Source: Flavobacteriaceae bacterium Ga0077528 (GTDB lineage: Bacteria; Bacteroidota; Bacteroidia; Flavobacteriales; Flavobacteriaceae). From it: DNA of 64,000 nt. The position numbers and the translations under genes were made by a program. The DNA lies in assembly GCA_001464475.1 (NCBI GenBank), contig LNDX01000005.1, positions 1 through 64,000 on the forward strand. Reading direction: 5' to 3'. The notes beneath the pieces were generated by a model that was not told the DNA's origin, ran no database searches, and worked only from the letters and a program-made list of their open reading frames with translations. Positions 8,513-17,652 of this stretch are shown here, piece after piece (position 1 is the first letter of the stretch; every line of letters starts with the position of its first letter).

Positions 8513-9551
8513 TCCAACTTACGATAACGTTCACAATCATTTTAAATTAAATGGTTTCCATCTTAACAAAGAAGATTTGTGTCGTGTGGCTTATAGTTTT
8601 ATTAAGGAAGGTGACGATTGGGAAAAACCTGTTGGAGATTTTCTTTTAGATTGGTTTGATGGAAAAACCTATATCGAGATGAAAACATCGGGTTCAACAG
8701 GAACGCCAAAAACCATTCGTGTTGATAAACAAGCCATGGTAAATTCTGCATTAGCGACAGGAGATTTCTTTGGTTTACATTCTGGAAATAGAGCTTTACA
8801 ATGTCTTCCAGTGAAATATGTTGCCGGAAAAATGATGTTGATTCGTTCAATAATTCTTGGTTTAGATTTAGATTATGTTGCTCCAACTTCTCATCCAATG
8901 GAAAATTTGGATGATACTAATTATGATTTTGTTGCAATGGTTCCAATGCAAGCACAAAATTCGTTGAAAGAACTTAAAAATGTTAAAAAGCTTATTGTTG
9001 GTGGCGCAAGAATTAGTAAAAGTTTAGAAAAAGAGTTGATGAAGCTTCCAACTGAAGTTTATGAAACTTATGGAATGACCGAAACCATAACGCATATTGC
9101 TGCTAAAAAAGTTGGTGAGAAGGAGTTTACAGTTTTACCACATGTTACAATTAGTTATGACGACAGAAATTGTTTGGTTATTCACGCACCACAAATTATT
9201 GCAGAAGAAACTGTTATTACTAATGATTTGGTAGAATTAGTTAACGAAAATCAGTTTTTGTTTTTAGGTAGGATTGACAATATTATCAATAGTGGTGGCG
9301 TAAAAATTATGCCCGAACAAGTAGAGAAAAAACTTGACGGAAAAGTTGATAGAAGATTTTTCATTGCATCAAAAGATGATGCTGAACTTGGTGAAAAAGT
9401 AGTTTTGGTCGTTGAGGGTGAATCGTTTGATATTGACAAAGCTATTTTTGAAGGTTTAGACAAATATGAACGTCCAAAAGAAATTGTTTTTGTTTCTAAA
9501 TTCAAAGAAACAGAAAATGGTAAGATTTTGAGAAAAGAGAGTTTTAAATAA
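8505..9551 (+). CDS. menE: o-Succinylbenzoate-CoA ligase (MenE-like)
   Basis: This is an AMP-forming ligase of 348 residues, the short form seen in Bacteroidetes MenE. The phosphate-binding loop is at 61-70 (TSGSTGTPKT), YETYGMTET marks the adenylate-binding motif, and a C-terminal lid ends GKILRKESF with the catalytic lysine. MenE activates o-succinylbenzoate for menaquinone synthesis. No other men genes are in the window, so the assignment rests on size and motif spacing; another small acyl-CoA ligase is possible. It overlaps the protease gene upstream. Confidence 0.8.
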   Translation: MTNPTYDNVHNHFKLNGFHLNKEDLCRVAYSFIKEGDDWEKPVGDFLLDWFDGKTYIEMKTSGSTGTPKTIRVDKQAMVNSALATGDFFGLHSGNRALQCLPVKYVAGKMMLIRSIILGLDLDYVAPTSHPMENLDDTNYDFVAMVPMQAQNSLKELKNVKKLIVGGARISKSLEKELMKLPTEVYETYGMTETITHIAAKKVGEKEFTVLPHVTISYDDRNCLVIHAPQIIAEETVITNDLVELVNENQFLFLGRIDNIINSGGVKIMPEQVEKKLDGKVDRRFFIASKDDAELGEKVVLVVEGESFDIDKAIFEGLDKYERPKEIVFVSKFKETENGKILRKESFK

Positions 9552-9556
9552 AAAAA

Positions 9557-9588
9557 ACGTAAATCAAATTTAAAGATTTACGTTATTT
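9557..9588. terminator. Bidirectional terminator
   Basis: AACGTAAATC (9557-9566) pairs with GATTTACGTT (9575-9584), with A-rich and T-rich flanks. It sits between the convergent menE and M1 peptidase genes and can serve both. Confidence 0.8.
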
Positions 9589-9593
9589 TTATT

Positions 9594-11210
9594 TTATTTG
9601 AAAACATAGACAAAAAACTCATTATTCAAAACTTCAACTTCATCTAATGATTTGATTTTGAATTTAGATTTTTTCCATTTGTTTGTTGGTTCGATTCTAA
9701 TTTCTTTACCGTTTACTTTGATGTCAATTGGCATGTTGAAATCCGTTACATCTGTTTTCCATTGAAATTCTAATTTCTTTTTGTTCAATTTCAATTCTAA
9801 TGCAGGAATCTTTTTGTAACTCAAATATTGATTGAAGATAGGAGTAAGATTCATGTTGCTTTCTTGATTAAAAAACGCAATAACCGTTGGTGTATCAATA
9901 ATTTTATGACGATAAGTTTCAGAGTATTTCAGAATAATTTTCCACCATAATTCATCGTTATTTATCACATGACGCAAAGTGTTTAAAAGCAAAGCACCTT
10001 TTGGATACATATCGCCAGAACCTTCATTATTTACACAACAAGTACCAATAATTGGTCGGTCGTTTCTTACGTTTAGTTTTAAACCTTTGGCATACTTCAT
10101 AGCTTTTTCATAGCCAAATTGACATTCGATATATACCAATTCTGTATATTGTGTAAATCCTTCGTGAATCCACATATCAGCAATATCTGACGATGTGATG
10201 CTGTTTCCAAACCATTCGTGACCACTTTCGTGAATAGTGATATAATCAAAAAGTAAACCTACGCCAGACATAGATAAGTCACTTCCCATATAACCTTTTT
10301 TGTACTTATTTCCGTAAGCTACAGCACTTTGATGCTCCATACCTAAATAAGGAGTTTCAACCAATTTATAACCATCTTCAGCAAAAGGATATTTCCCAAA
10401 TTTGCTTTGAAAACAATCCATCATTGGTTTTACTTCTTCAAAATGTTTTTTTGCAATTTCTTCATTATCACGCAACACATAATAATCTAAATCTAAACCA
10501 TTGTGATTGTCGTGAATATGAGCATAATCGGCAATATTTACAGTAATATCATAATTGTTTATTGGATTTTTAACTTCCCAATCCCATCTTGTATATCCAT
10601 TTTTCAGATCTTCACTTCCAATAAATCTGCCATTAGAAACATTCATTAATCCGTTTGGAACTTCTACTTTTATGGTTGAACCCAAATCAGGTTCATCCGT
10701 TTGTGAATCTTTTACAGGATACCATAAACTTGCTCCAGTTCCTTGAACAGCCACACCAATCCAATGTTTTCCTTGTTTGTCTTTTTTGAAAACAAATCCG
10801 CCATCCCAAGGTGCATTTTTAGCGACTTTAGGTTTACCAGAATAATAAAAGCGAATTTTTTCAGAAGAATTTGCAGTTAAACCATTTGGGAAATTAATAA
10901 AAACGGCGTCAAATTCACGTTTGTATTCTAGTTTCTTATTGTTGTAAATGATACTATCAATTTGCATGTTTTCAAATAAATCTATTTGAATTTTTGAAGA
11001 ATTCTCAACTACTTTAAAAGCAATTTCATTGTAACCTACAATAGTTTTTTCGTCAGGATTTATTTTGATATTCAAATCATATCGTTGCACATCATAGCAA
11101 GTTCTCTCAAGGCGCAAACCACCTTGAAGCGAATCTCTACGTGTAAAGTTTTGTGAAAAAACAGTTTGAAAACCAAGTATAGTTAAACCAATAATAAAGA
11201 TTTTTTTCAT
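9594..11210 (-). CDS. Secreted M1-family metallopeptidase
   Basis: The 538-residue protein has a signal peptide (MKKIFIIGLTILGFQTVFSQ), an N-terminal beta domain and a gluzincin catalytic domain. The zinc motif is HESGHEWFGN, with the third ligand in WIHEGFTQY. The substrate-binding GAMEN motif appears as LGMEHQSAVAYGN. It is shorter than full aminopeptidase N because the C-terminal helical domain is missing, which is usual for the Bacteroidetes M1 group. It probably trims peptides outside the inner membrane. No type IX sorting domain is visible at the C-terminus. Confidence 0.93.
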   Translation of the reverse strand: MKKIFIIGLTILGFQTVFSQNFTRRDSLQGGLRLERTCYDVQRYDLNIKINPDEKTIVGYNEIAFKVVENSSKIQIDLFENMQIDSIIYNNKKLEYKREFDAVFINFPNGLTANSSEKIRFYYSGKPKVAKNAPWDGGFVFKKDKQGKHWIGVAVQGTGASLWYPVKDSQTDEPDLGSTIKVEVPNGLMNVSNGRFIGSEDLKNGYTRWDWEVKNPINNYDITVNIADYAHIHDNHNGLDLDYYVLRDNEEIAKKHFEEVKPMMDCFQSKFGKYPFAEDGYKLVETPYLGMEHQSAVAYGNKYKKGYMGSDLSMSGVGLLFDYITIHESGHEWFGNSITSSDIADMWIHEGFTQYTELVYIECQFGYEKAMKYAKGLKLNVRNDRPIIGTCCVNNEGSGDMYPKGALLLNTLRHVINNDELWWKIILKYSETYRHKIIDTPTVIAFFNQESNMNLTPIFNQYLSYKKIPALELKLNKKKLEFQWKTDVTDFNMPIDIKVNGKEIRIEPTNKWKKSKFKIKSLDEVEVLNNEFFVYVFK

Positions 11211-11255
11211 GATGATTTGATTTATAATTGATTAGTAGATGGTTTTAGGGATTTG

Positions 11256-11549
11256 TTACTTGATTAATTTTAATAATTTATTTAAAGAATGCATCAGTAC
11301 TATTGCAAAGCAAAATCCAAAGAAAAACATTATAATTGAAAATAGAGCATTAGCAGTATATCGATAGTCATTTAAATTATAGAAATAATCAAACAACCAA
11401 CTTAATTTTGGATTTCTATATCTATTACCGAAACCACCGTTATCTTCTATAATTAGCTCTTCAATTTTAATATAAAAGAAAATGCTTGATGGAAAACCAA
11501 CTAAAATGATAAATACTACTTTTAGTATTTTTTTACTTATTTCATTCAT
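11256..11549 (-). CDS. Small membrane protein downstream of RDD gene
   Basis: The 97-residue product has two hydrophobic segments (about 9-27 and 68-90) around a polar loop rich in Asn, Tyr and Arg. Its ATG overlaps the RDD stop by 4 nt (ATGA), so it is translationally coupled to the RDD protein and may be its partner. I do not recognise the family. Confidence 0.65.
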   Translation of the reverse strand: MNEISKKILKVVFIILVGFPSSIFFYIKIEELIIEDNGGFGNRYRNPKLSWLFDYFYNLNDYRYTANALFSIIMFFFGFCFAIVLMHSLNKLLKLIK

Positions 11550-11950
11550 TTATTAGTATCAATTACAACTGAATCAGCAACTAAATCACCGATTCGTTGT
11601 TTGCTTTTATTTGTTGATGCAACAAGTAATCCAATCATAAAAAAGCAATCAAAAATACCCATACCAAATCTTACAAAAGCTTGAGTTCCGCTAATATCTT
11701 TATTGTTAGTTTTATTCATGACTTTAAGTCCAACTATCTTTTTTCCAAAGGTTTGACCTGTAAAAGCTTCATTTATTGGCCACAATCCTAATCCAATTAT
11801 AAAAAGAAGAAAAGCAGGAAAACCTGTTATTTGATATCCGTTTTCGTTTTTTTCTCCAAAGAAATATCCGAAGATAAAAATAAAAACAGCATAGATTAAA
11901 AAATCAATTATAAAAGCTAAAATTCTATCTCTTTTCTTTGCTAACTTCAT
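11546..11950 (-). CDS. RDD-family membrane protein
   Basis: The 134-residue product has three to four helices and begins with Arg and Asp residues (AKKRDRILAFIIDFLIYAVF), the hallmark of RDD proteins. GQTFGKKIVGLKVMN and RIGDLVADSVVID are also typical. RDD proteins are proposed to move ions or small solutes; the role here is unknown. It forms a two-gene unit with the small membrane protein. The spacer upstream (11951-12025) has two copies of GATATCTAATAT but no gene. Confidence 0.85.
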   Translation of the reverse strand: MKLAKKRDRILAFIIDFLIYAVFIFIFGYFFGEKNENGYQITGFPAFLLFIIGLGLWPINEAFTGQTFGKKIVGLKVMNKTNNKDISGTQAFVRFGMGIFDCFFMIGLLVASTNKSKQRIGDLVADSVVIDTNK

Positions 11951-12025
11951 TAATCTAAATGTTATAATTTTTCTTGTGGATGATAAGTTTGTAGATATCT
12001 AATATCTAAAATTTGATATCTAATA

Positions 12026-13654
12026 TTAAACCTGAATAACTCCCAAATTAAATTTCTTCTCAATAGGTGAGTGGTTGGCTGCTTCAATTCCCATAGAAAT
12101 CCATGTTCTAGTTTCTAATGGATCAATGATTGCATCTGTCCAAAGTCTTGATGCTGCATAATAAGGAGAAACTTGTGCATCGTATCTTGCTTTGATTTTA
12201 TCAAATAATTCTTGCTCCACTTTTTCATCAACAGTTTCGCCTTTTGCTTTTAGTGATGATGCTTCAATTTGTGCTAAAACTTTAGCGGCTTGTGTTCCAC
12301 CCATAACGGCTAATTCGGCACTTGGCCAAGCGAAAATTAATCTTGGATCATAAGCTTTTCCGCACATAGCATAATTTCCTGCACCATAAGAATTTCCAAC
12401 AACCACAGTAAATTTTGGAACTACTGAATTTGAAACTGCGTTTACCATTTTAGCTCCATCTTTAATAATTCCGCCATGTTCTGATTTACTTCCTACCATA
12501 AATCCAGTAACGTCTTGCAAGAAAACTAACGGAATTTTTTTCTGATTACAATTGGCAATAAAACGAGTTGCTTTATCTGCAGAACTTGAATAAATAACAC
12601 CTCCAAATTCAATTTCACCTTTTTTGGTTTTAGAAACCGTTCTTTGATTAGCCACAATTCCAACAGCCCAACCATCAATTCTTGCATAACAAGTGATGAT
12701 TGATTTTCCGTAATCTTCCTTATACATATCCATTTCAGAGTTGTCAACCAATCGTTTGATAACTTCCATCATATCATATTGATCGGAACGAGATTTTGGA
12801 ATAATTCCATAAATATCTTCTTCTTTTAAGGCAGGTTTTTGAGGTTTTTCCCTATTGAAACCAGCTTTTTCATAATCACCAATTTTTCCAACGATGCTTT
12901 TGATTCTATCTAATGCGTCTTTATCATCTTTGGCTTTATAATCGGTTACTCCAGAAATTTCGCAATGTGTTGTTGCGCCACCAAGTGTTTCATTATCAAT
13001 ATTTTCACCAATGGCAGCTTTTACTAAATAACTTCCAGCAAGAAAAATACTTCCAGTTTTATCTACAATCATGGCTTCATCACTCATAATTGGAAGATAA
13101 GCGCCACCAGCAACACAACTTCCCATAACAGCAGCAATTTGAGTAATTCCCATGCTTGACATTATCGCATTATTTCTAAAAATTCTTCCAAAATGTTCTT
13201 TGTCAGGGAAAATTTCATCTTGCATTGGCAAATAAACTCCAGCAGAATCGACCAAATAGATAATAGGAAGACGATTTTCCATAGCAATTTCTTGCGCACG
13301 AAGGTTTTTCTTTCCAGTAATTGGAAACCAAGCACCAGCTTTTACAGTGGCATCATTGGCAACAACGATACATTGTTTTCCGGAAATATATCCTATTTTC
13401 ACCACAACGCCGCCAGAAGGACAACCACCATGTTCGGCATACATTCCGTCTCCAACAAAGGCACCAATTTCTATGCTATTTGATTTATTATCAAGTAAAT
13501 AATCGATACGTTCTCGTGCAGTCATTTTGCCTTCTGCATGAAGTTTTTCAATTCTTTTTTCACCACCACCAAGTTTAACTTTGGCGAATTTTTGCTTTAA
13601 ATCAGATAATAAAAGTTTGTTATGATCTTCGTTTTTGTTGAAGTTTAAGTCCAT
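12026..13654 (-). CDS. Acyl-CoA carboxylase beta subunit (carboxyltransferase)
   Basis: This is a biotin-dependent carboxyltransferase of 542 residues with two crotonase-fold halves. IVANDATVKAGAWFPIT, RLPIIYLVDSAGVYLP, FPDKEHFGRIF and AVMGSCVAGGAYLPIMSDEAMIV closely resemble methylcrotonyl-CoA carboxylase beta chains, while propionyl-CoA carboxylase remains possible. It transfers CO2 from carboxybiotin to an acyl-CoA. The alpha/biotin subunit is not adjacent. Start MDLNFNKNEDH fits the family. It is divergent from the phosphate operon. Confidence 0.9.
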   Translation of the reverse strand: MDLNFNKNEDHNKLLLSDLKQKFAKVKLGGGEKRIEKLHAEGKMTARERIDYLLDNKSNSIEIGAFVGDGMYAEHGGCPSGGVVVKIGYISGKQCIVVANDATVKAGAWFPITGKKNLRAQEIAMENRLPIIYLVDSAGVYLPMQDEIFPDKEHFGRIFRNNAIMSSMGITQIAAVMGSCVAGGAYLPIMSDEAMIVDKTGSIFLAGSYLVKAAIGENIDNETLGGATTHCEISGVTDYKAKDDKDALDRIKSIVGKIGDYEKAGFNREKPQKPALKEEDIYGIIPKSRSDQYDMMEVIKRLVDNSEMDMYKEDYGKSIITCYARIDGWAVGIVANQRTVSKTKKGEIEFGGVIYSSSADKATRFIANCNQKKIPLVFLQDVTGFMVGSKSEHGGIIKDGAKMVNAVSNSVVPKFTVVVGNSYGAGNYAMCGKAYDPRLIFAWPSAELAVMGGTQAAKVLAQIEASSLKAKGETVDEKVEQELFDKIKARYDAQVSPYYAASRLWTDAIIDPLETRTWISMGIEAANHSPIEKKFNLGVIQV

Positions 13655-13727
13655 AAAATTTGATGCTTATTTTGTTTTTGCTAAAGTACGAAAACGTTTG
13701 AAATATTACTATTGCAAAACTTTTTTG

Positions 13728-13816
13728 ATGTTAAATTATTATTATAAAATGTTAAAATTAATAACTTCTATTTGTTGTTATGTTAACGATAATTTAACAT
13801 TATGCTACTACTTTTG
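13728..13816 (+). promoter_or_regulatory. Candidate control region of the phosphate operon
   Basis: ATGTTAA occurs at 13728, 13749 and 13780, with the inverted TTAACAT at 13794-13800. The spacings of 21 and 31 bp are close to whole helical turns. A -7-like TACTTTTG follows at 13809-13816. TTAACA resembles half-sites of PhoP-type regulators in Bacillus, but the same heptamer also occurs in front of unrelated genes here (for example 24242), so the link to phosphate is only a suggestion. Confidence 0.35.
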
Positions 13817-13843
13817 CGTCAAAATTATTAAATAGATATCCAA

Positions 13844-14488
13844 ATGTCATTAAACAACATTTTTCAGTTTTTTGTTCCGAAAGATAAAAAGTTCTTTCCA
13901 TTATTTGAACAAGCTTCGGCAAATTTAATTTTATTAGCATCAACACTACATGACGCTGTTAATGCTCCAAAAGAAGAACGTGAAGATTATTATAAGAAAA
14001 TTGAAGAATTAGAAGCTACCATTGAAGAAATTACACACAAAACGCACTTAGAGTTGAGTAGAAATTTTATTACTCCATTTGATAGAGAAGATATTCATTC
14101 ATTAATCAAAGCTATTGATAATGTGGCTGATTATATGCATGGTGCTGCAAGTAAAATGAGATTGTATCAAGTTGAAAAAATCACGAAATCAATCAGAAAA
14201 TTAACTGAAATTAATTTGGAAGCTTGTCAATTGATTGGTGCAGGAATCAAGGATTTAAAAGATATGAAGGATCATAAAGCTATCAAAGAAACTTGTAAAA
14301 AAATAAATAAACTTGAAAGCAAAGCTGATTCAGTTTTTGATAAAGCAGTAGCTGATATTTTTGAAAATGAAACCGATGCTAAAAATATCATTAAATATAA
14401 AGAAGTTTTGTCTGCATTAGAATCAGCTTCTGACAAATGTAAGAGCGTTTCTAATGTAATGGAGCAAATTTCTGTTAAACATTCATAA
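13844..14488 (+). CDS. DUF47/PhoU-like phosphate transport accessory protein
   Basis: The 214-residue all-helical protein is of the DUF47 (TIGR00153, YkaA) family, related to PhoU. It begins MSLNNIFQFFVPKDKKFFPLFEQ, and acidic segments such as FITPFDREDIHSLI and NVADYMHGAA are the PhoU-like metal-binding pattern. These proteins are encoded next to PiT transporters and are thought to regulate or gate them at the inner membrane. The pit gene follows after 26 bp, so the two form an operon. Confidence 0.93.
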   Translation: MSLNNIFQFFVPKDKKFFPLFEQASANLILLASTLHDAVNAPKEEREDYYKKIEELEATIEEITHKTHLELSRNFITPFDREDIHSLIKAIDNVADYMHGAASKMRLYQVEKITKSIRKLTEINLEACQLIGAGIKDLKDMKDHKAIKETCKKINKLESKADSVFDKAVADIFENETDAKNIIKYKEVLSALESASDKCKSVSNVMEQISVKHS

Positions 14489-14514
14489 ATAGTTAGCTAA
14501 AAAAAATCACTTTT

Positions 14515-15846
14515 ATGGATTTTACTCTATTAATAGTAATCATATTTCTAGCATTAGTATTTGATTACATCAATGGTTTTCACGATGCAGCAAACTCAAT
14601 TGCTACTATTGTTGCAACTAAAGTATTGACTCCTTTTCAAGCAGTAGCTTGGGCAGCTTTTTTCAACTTTTTGGCCTATTGGGTTTTCGGATTTGGTGTT
14701 GCTGATACAGTTGCCAAAACGGCTCATACAGGTAGTATTGATTTAATTACAATTTTAGCCGGAGTCATCGCTGCAATTATTTGGAATCTATTGACTTGGT
14801 GGAAAGGAATTCCGTCTTCATCATCACATACTTTAATTGGTGGTTTTGCAGGAGCAGCCATTGCTCACGGACTTTCAAGTGTTACCGATCCTGAACATGC
14901 AGGATTCAAAATTGTAAATTGGTTTAAAGCAGCTAAAGAAGGAGAGTTAATGCCTTCTGGAGTTGTAATTGTAATCATTTTTATAGTTTTTGCTCCTTTA
15001 TTAGGGATGATAATATCCTATTTCATGTCAATTTGGTTAATGTATTCTTCTAAGAAAAACATTTATCCAAAGATTGTAACTGTTACTTTAATGATTTTAA
15101 TGATTTGGTTTCTAACATCTGTAATGATATCTTATGAAGATATTAAAAAACCAAGATTTGATAGTCATTTTTGGAGTGTAGTTACAGAACCACATAATAT
15201 CAAATGGTTGTTAGTAGCCTTCATTTTTTTTAGTTTAGCAATTTTTAACTTGTTTTTTAGTAGACTTTCTACAGCTAAAGCTGAAGCAGTTTTAAAGAAA
15301 ATGCAATTGTTGTCATCAGCAGCTTTTAGTTTAGGTCATGGTGGAAATGATTCACAAAAGGTAATGGGTATTATTGCAGCTGCTGTTGCAGTTTACATTA
15401 AAACTAATCCAAATATTGATATGTCAGCTGGTTGGTTAGATTTAAATGTTGTATTGCCTTCCGAAAAAGATGGAGTAAAAATTGATGGTGTAATGCCAGG
15501 ATGGATTCCATTAACATGTTATACAGTTATTGCATTGGGAACTTTAAGTGGTGGATGGAAAATTGTAAAAACAATGGGTTCTAAAATTACAAAAGTAACT
15601 GCTTTTGAAGGCGTTGTAGCTGAATCTGCAGGAGCATTAACCTTGTTTACAACAGAGCATTTTAAAATACCTGTTTCTACAACTCATACTATTACTGGAT
15701 CAATTATTGGAGTAGGAGTTACTAAAAGAGTTTCTGCAGTTCGTTGGGGTGTAACAGTTAAACTTCTTTGGGCGTGGGTTTTAACCATTCCAGTTTCAGC
15801 TGTTTTAGCAGCAATTGTATATTATTTATTAAAAATATTTATTTAA
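14515..15846 (+). CDS. pitA: PiT-family inorganic phosphate transporter
   Basis: This inner-membrane low-affinity phosphate (metal-phosphate) symporter has 443 residues and about ten helices. The duplicated PiT signatures are clear: DYINGFHDAANSIATIVATKVL near the N-terminus and SLGHGGNDSQKVMGII in the second half, plus PSSSSHTLIGGFAGA and PVSTTHTITGSIIGVG. It is co-transcribed with the DUF47 protein. A UUCG-capped terminator follows. A decayed copy of its 3' end lies downstream at 17327-17477. Confidence 0.95.
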   Translation: MDFTLLIVIIFLALVFDYINGFHDAANSIATIVATKVLTPFQAVAWAAFFNFLAYWVFGFGVADTVAKTAHTGSIDLITILAGVIAAIIWNLLTWWKGIPSSSSHTLIGGFAGAAIAHGLSSVTDPEHAGFKIVNWFKAAKEGELMPSGVVIVIIFIVFAPLLGMIISYFMSIWLMYSSKKNIYPKIVTVTLMILMIWFLTSVMISYEDIKKPRFDSHFWSVVTEPHNIKWLLVAFIFFSLAIFNLFFSRLSTAKAEAVLKKMQLLSSAAFSLGHGGNDSQKVMGIIAAAVAVYIKTNPNIDMSAGWLDLNVVLPSEKDGVKIDGVMPGWIPLTCYTVIALGTLSGGWKIVKTMGSKITKVTAFEGVVAESAGALTLFTTEHFKIPVSTTHTITGSIIGVGVTKRVSAVRWGVTVKLLWAWVLTIPVSAVLAAIVYYLLKIFI

Positions 15847-15868
15847 TAAAATTATCATATTATAAAAT

Positions 15869-15892
15869 AACTGTCTTCGGACAGTTTTTTTT
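15869..15892 (+). terminator. UUCG tetraloop terminator after pitA
   Basis: AACTGTC (15869-15875), loop TTCG, GACAGTT (15880-15886), then a T run. Confidence 0.9.
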
Positions 15893-16022
15893 AAATCATT
15901 TTTTTCAATGTTAATTTAAAGTTGTGTCTATTTTTTTTCATAATCTTAAATTAAGAATTTTAAAACTATTTAAAAAACAACACATAACAACTACTTAACA
16001 TAAACAACACAAATTTTAAAAA

Positions 16023-17255
16023 ATGAGAAAAAAAATCTATGTAGTGATACTACTTTTATTCTTTAATATAAATTTCGCTCAGATTGAAAGTAAAATCGAA
16101 GAGCCAAAAAAAGTCTCTCAAGTTGAAAATATGATTAAAAAATGGTATGAGAGTATCAATATTAGAGGATATGCACAACTTAGATACAATAGATTACTAG
16201 AAACAAATAGTGATTTAGGATGTGAACAATGCGATAGATCATGGGGAAATAATGGTGGATTTTTCTTTAGACGAGGTCGAATAATTTTATCTGGTCAAGT
16301 ACATGATAGGGTTTTTATTTATATTCAACCAGACTTTGCTTCATCTGCTGGGACAACTAACCAGTTATTTCAAATTAGAGATGCTTATTTTGATTTGTCG
16401 CTTGATAAAGATAGAGAGTTTCGTTTTAGATTAGGTCAAAGTAAAGTTCCTTATGGTTTTGAAAATATGCAATCGTCTCAAAATAGGATTGCCTTAGATA
16501 GAGCTGATGCCATTAACAGTGCAGTTTCAAATGAACGTGATATTGGAGTTTTCTTTTATTGGGCTACTAAAGAGAAAAGAGCATTATTTAAAAAATTAAT
16601 TGATGATGGTTTAAAAGGAAGTGGTGACTATGGCTTGTTTGGTATAGGTTTGTATAACGGACAGACAGCAAATAGGAGTGAAGCTAATAATAGTCAGCAT
16701 GTGGTAGCTAGATTTACATATCCGTTTGAGTTTAAAAATGGTCAAGTTTTTGAAGCTGGTATTCAAGGGTATAATGGTAAATTTGTTGTAAATATGGTTT
16801 CAGCATCAAGTACAGGAGTACGATTCCAAAATAATAATCCCGAATTTTTAGATCAGCGTGTGGCTGCATCGGTTTTATTATATCCAAAGCCTTTCGGATT
16901 TCAAGCTGAATATAATGTTGGAAGAGGTCCCGAGTTTAATGTGAATAATAAAATTATTGAAGATACTAATTTAAAAGGAGGTTATGTTCAGACTATGTAT
17001 ATGCTAAAAATAAAAGAGCAAACTTTAATTCCTTTTGCGAAATATCATTGGTACGATGGAGGAAAAAAACATGAACTTGATGCACGCAGTTATAATGTAA
17101 ATGATTTCGAGATTGGAGCAGAATGGCAACCTTTTAAAAACTTTGAATTAGTTGCAGATTATACAATTTCTTCAAGAAGATATGAAGATGCTACAAAAAT
17201 AAATAATTCGCAAAGGGGTAATTTATTACGTTTACAAGCACAATTTAATTTTTAA
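16023..17255 (+). CDS. Phosphate-selective porin O/P family protein
   Basis: This outer-membrane beta-barrel porin has 410 residues. A signal peptide (MRKKIYVVILLLFFNINFAQ) is followed by a short linker and a barrel of the OprP/OprO type: GGFFFRRGRIILSGQVHDRV, IQPDFASS, RLGQSKVPYGFENMQSSQNR and DRADAINSAVSNERDIG. The protein ends with phenylalanine, as outer-membrane proteins do. Position behind the pit operon supports a role in bringing phosphate across the outer membrane, though related porins also pass other anions. ATGTTAA (15908) and TTAACAT (15995) occur upstream. Confidence 0.88.
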   Translation: MRKKIYVVILLLFFNINFAQIESKIEEPKKVSQVENMIKKWYESINIRGYAQLRYNRLLETNSDLGCEQCDRSWGNNGGFFFRRGRIILSGQVHDRVFIYIQPDFASSAGTTNQLFQIRDAYFDLSLDKDREFRFRLGQSKVPYGFENMQSSQNRIALDRADAINSAVSNERDIGVFFYWATKEKRALFKKLIDDGLKGSGDYGLFGIGLYNGQTANRSEANNSQHVVARFTYPFEFKNGQVFEAGIQGYNGKFVVNMVSASSTGVRFQNNNPEFLDQRVAASVLLYPKPFGFQAEYNVGRGPEFNVNNKIIEDTNLKGGYVQTMYMLKIKEQTLIPFAKYHWYDGGKKHELDARSYNVNDFEIGAEWQPFKNFELVADYTISSRRYEDATKINNSQRGNLLRLQAQFNF

Positions 17256-17263
17256 TCTAAACT

Positions 17264-17290
17264 AAGTGACTTTCGAGTCACTTTTTTTTA
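17264..17290 (+). terminator. TTCG-loop terminator after the porin
   Basis: AAGTGACT, loop TTCG and AGTCACTT (17264-17283), then a T run. Confidence 0.9.
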
Positions 17291-17326
17291 TTTTAAAATG
17301 TCTATTAAGTACAAAAGCAAATTTGA

Positions 17327-17477
17327 AGGAATTGGCTATTGCGTTAAGGTGTTGCTAAATGAGTTTTTGTTTTTAAGTTGGCATGTAACCGTTAAATTAC
17401 TTTAGACTTGGGTTTTAACTATTTCTGTTTCTTCTGTTATAGCTGCTATAGTTTATTACTTTATAAATTTATTTTAA
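17327..17477 (+). pseudogene. Decayed copy of the pitA 3' end
   Basis: The reading frame from 17379 gives WHVTVKLL, a stop, TWVLTISVSSVIAAIVYYFINLF and a stop. This lines up with the true PiT C-terminus, WGVTVKLLWAWVLTIPVSAVLAAIVYYLLKIFI. Upstream bases also align: GGTGTTGCTAAATGAGTTT matches GGAGTTACTAAAAGAGTTT of pitA, with AGA changed to the stop TGA. It therefore carries at least two nonsense changes and lacks most of the gene. It is a remnant of a second PiT gene or of a local duplication spanning the porin. Confidence 0.8.
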
Positions 17478-17526
17478 TTAATAAATTCTTTTATAAATAC
17501 TAGCTAAAATATTTTTATTAGTTTTT

Positions 17527-17577
17527 ATTGCCCAATGTTAAGTTTTCACCGAAATCGAAAACTTAACATTGGGCAAT
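17527..17577. repeat. Perfect 21-bp inverted repeat
   Basis: Arms at 17527-17547 and 17557-17577 are perfect reverse complements around a 9-nt loop (ACCGAAATC). No coding frame uses it. The right arm is followed by TTGTTTTATATTG, a weak T tract. It could be a terminator, a folded small RNA or a short palindromic element. Confidence 0.8.
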
Positions 17578-17652
17578 TGTTTTATATTGTATTTTTGTTA
17601 ACGTAAAATTTACATTGAATTTACGTTTAATAAATACGAAAACAAGCTCACA

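Noticed and set aside
11951..12025. Repeated GATATCTAATAT as an operator
   Set aside because: Only two copies in an AT-rich spacer between same-strand genes, with no symmetry or promoter context to support a function.
13635..13835. Plus-strand frame of 66 residues in the spacer before the phosphate operon
   Set aside because: Composition is dominated by Tyr, Lys, Cys and Phe, it overlaps the start of the carboxylase gene, and the region has control-site features.
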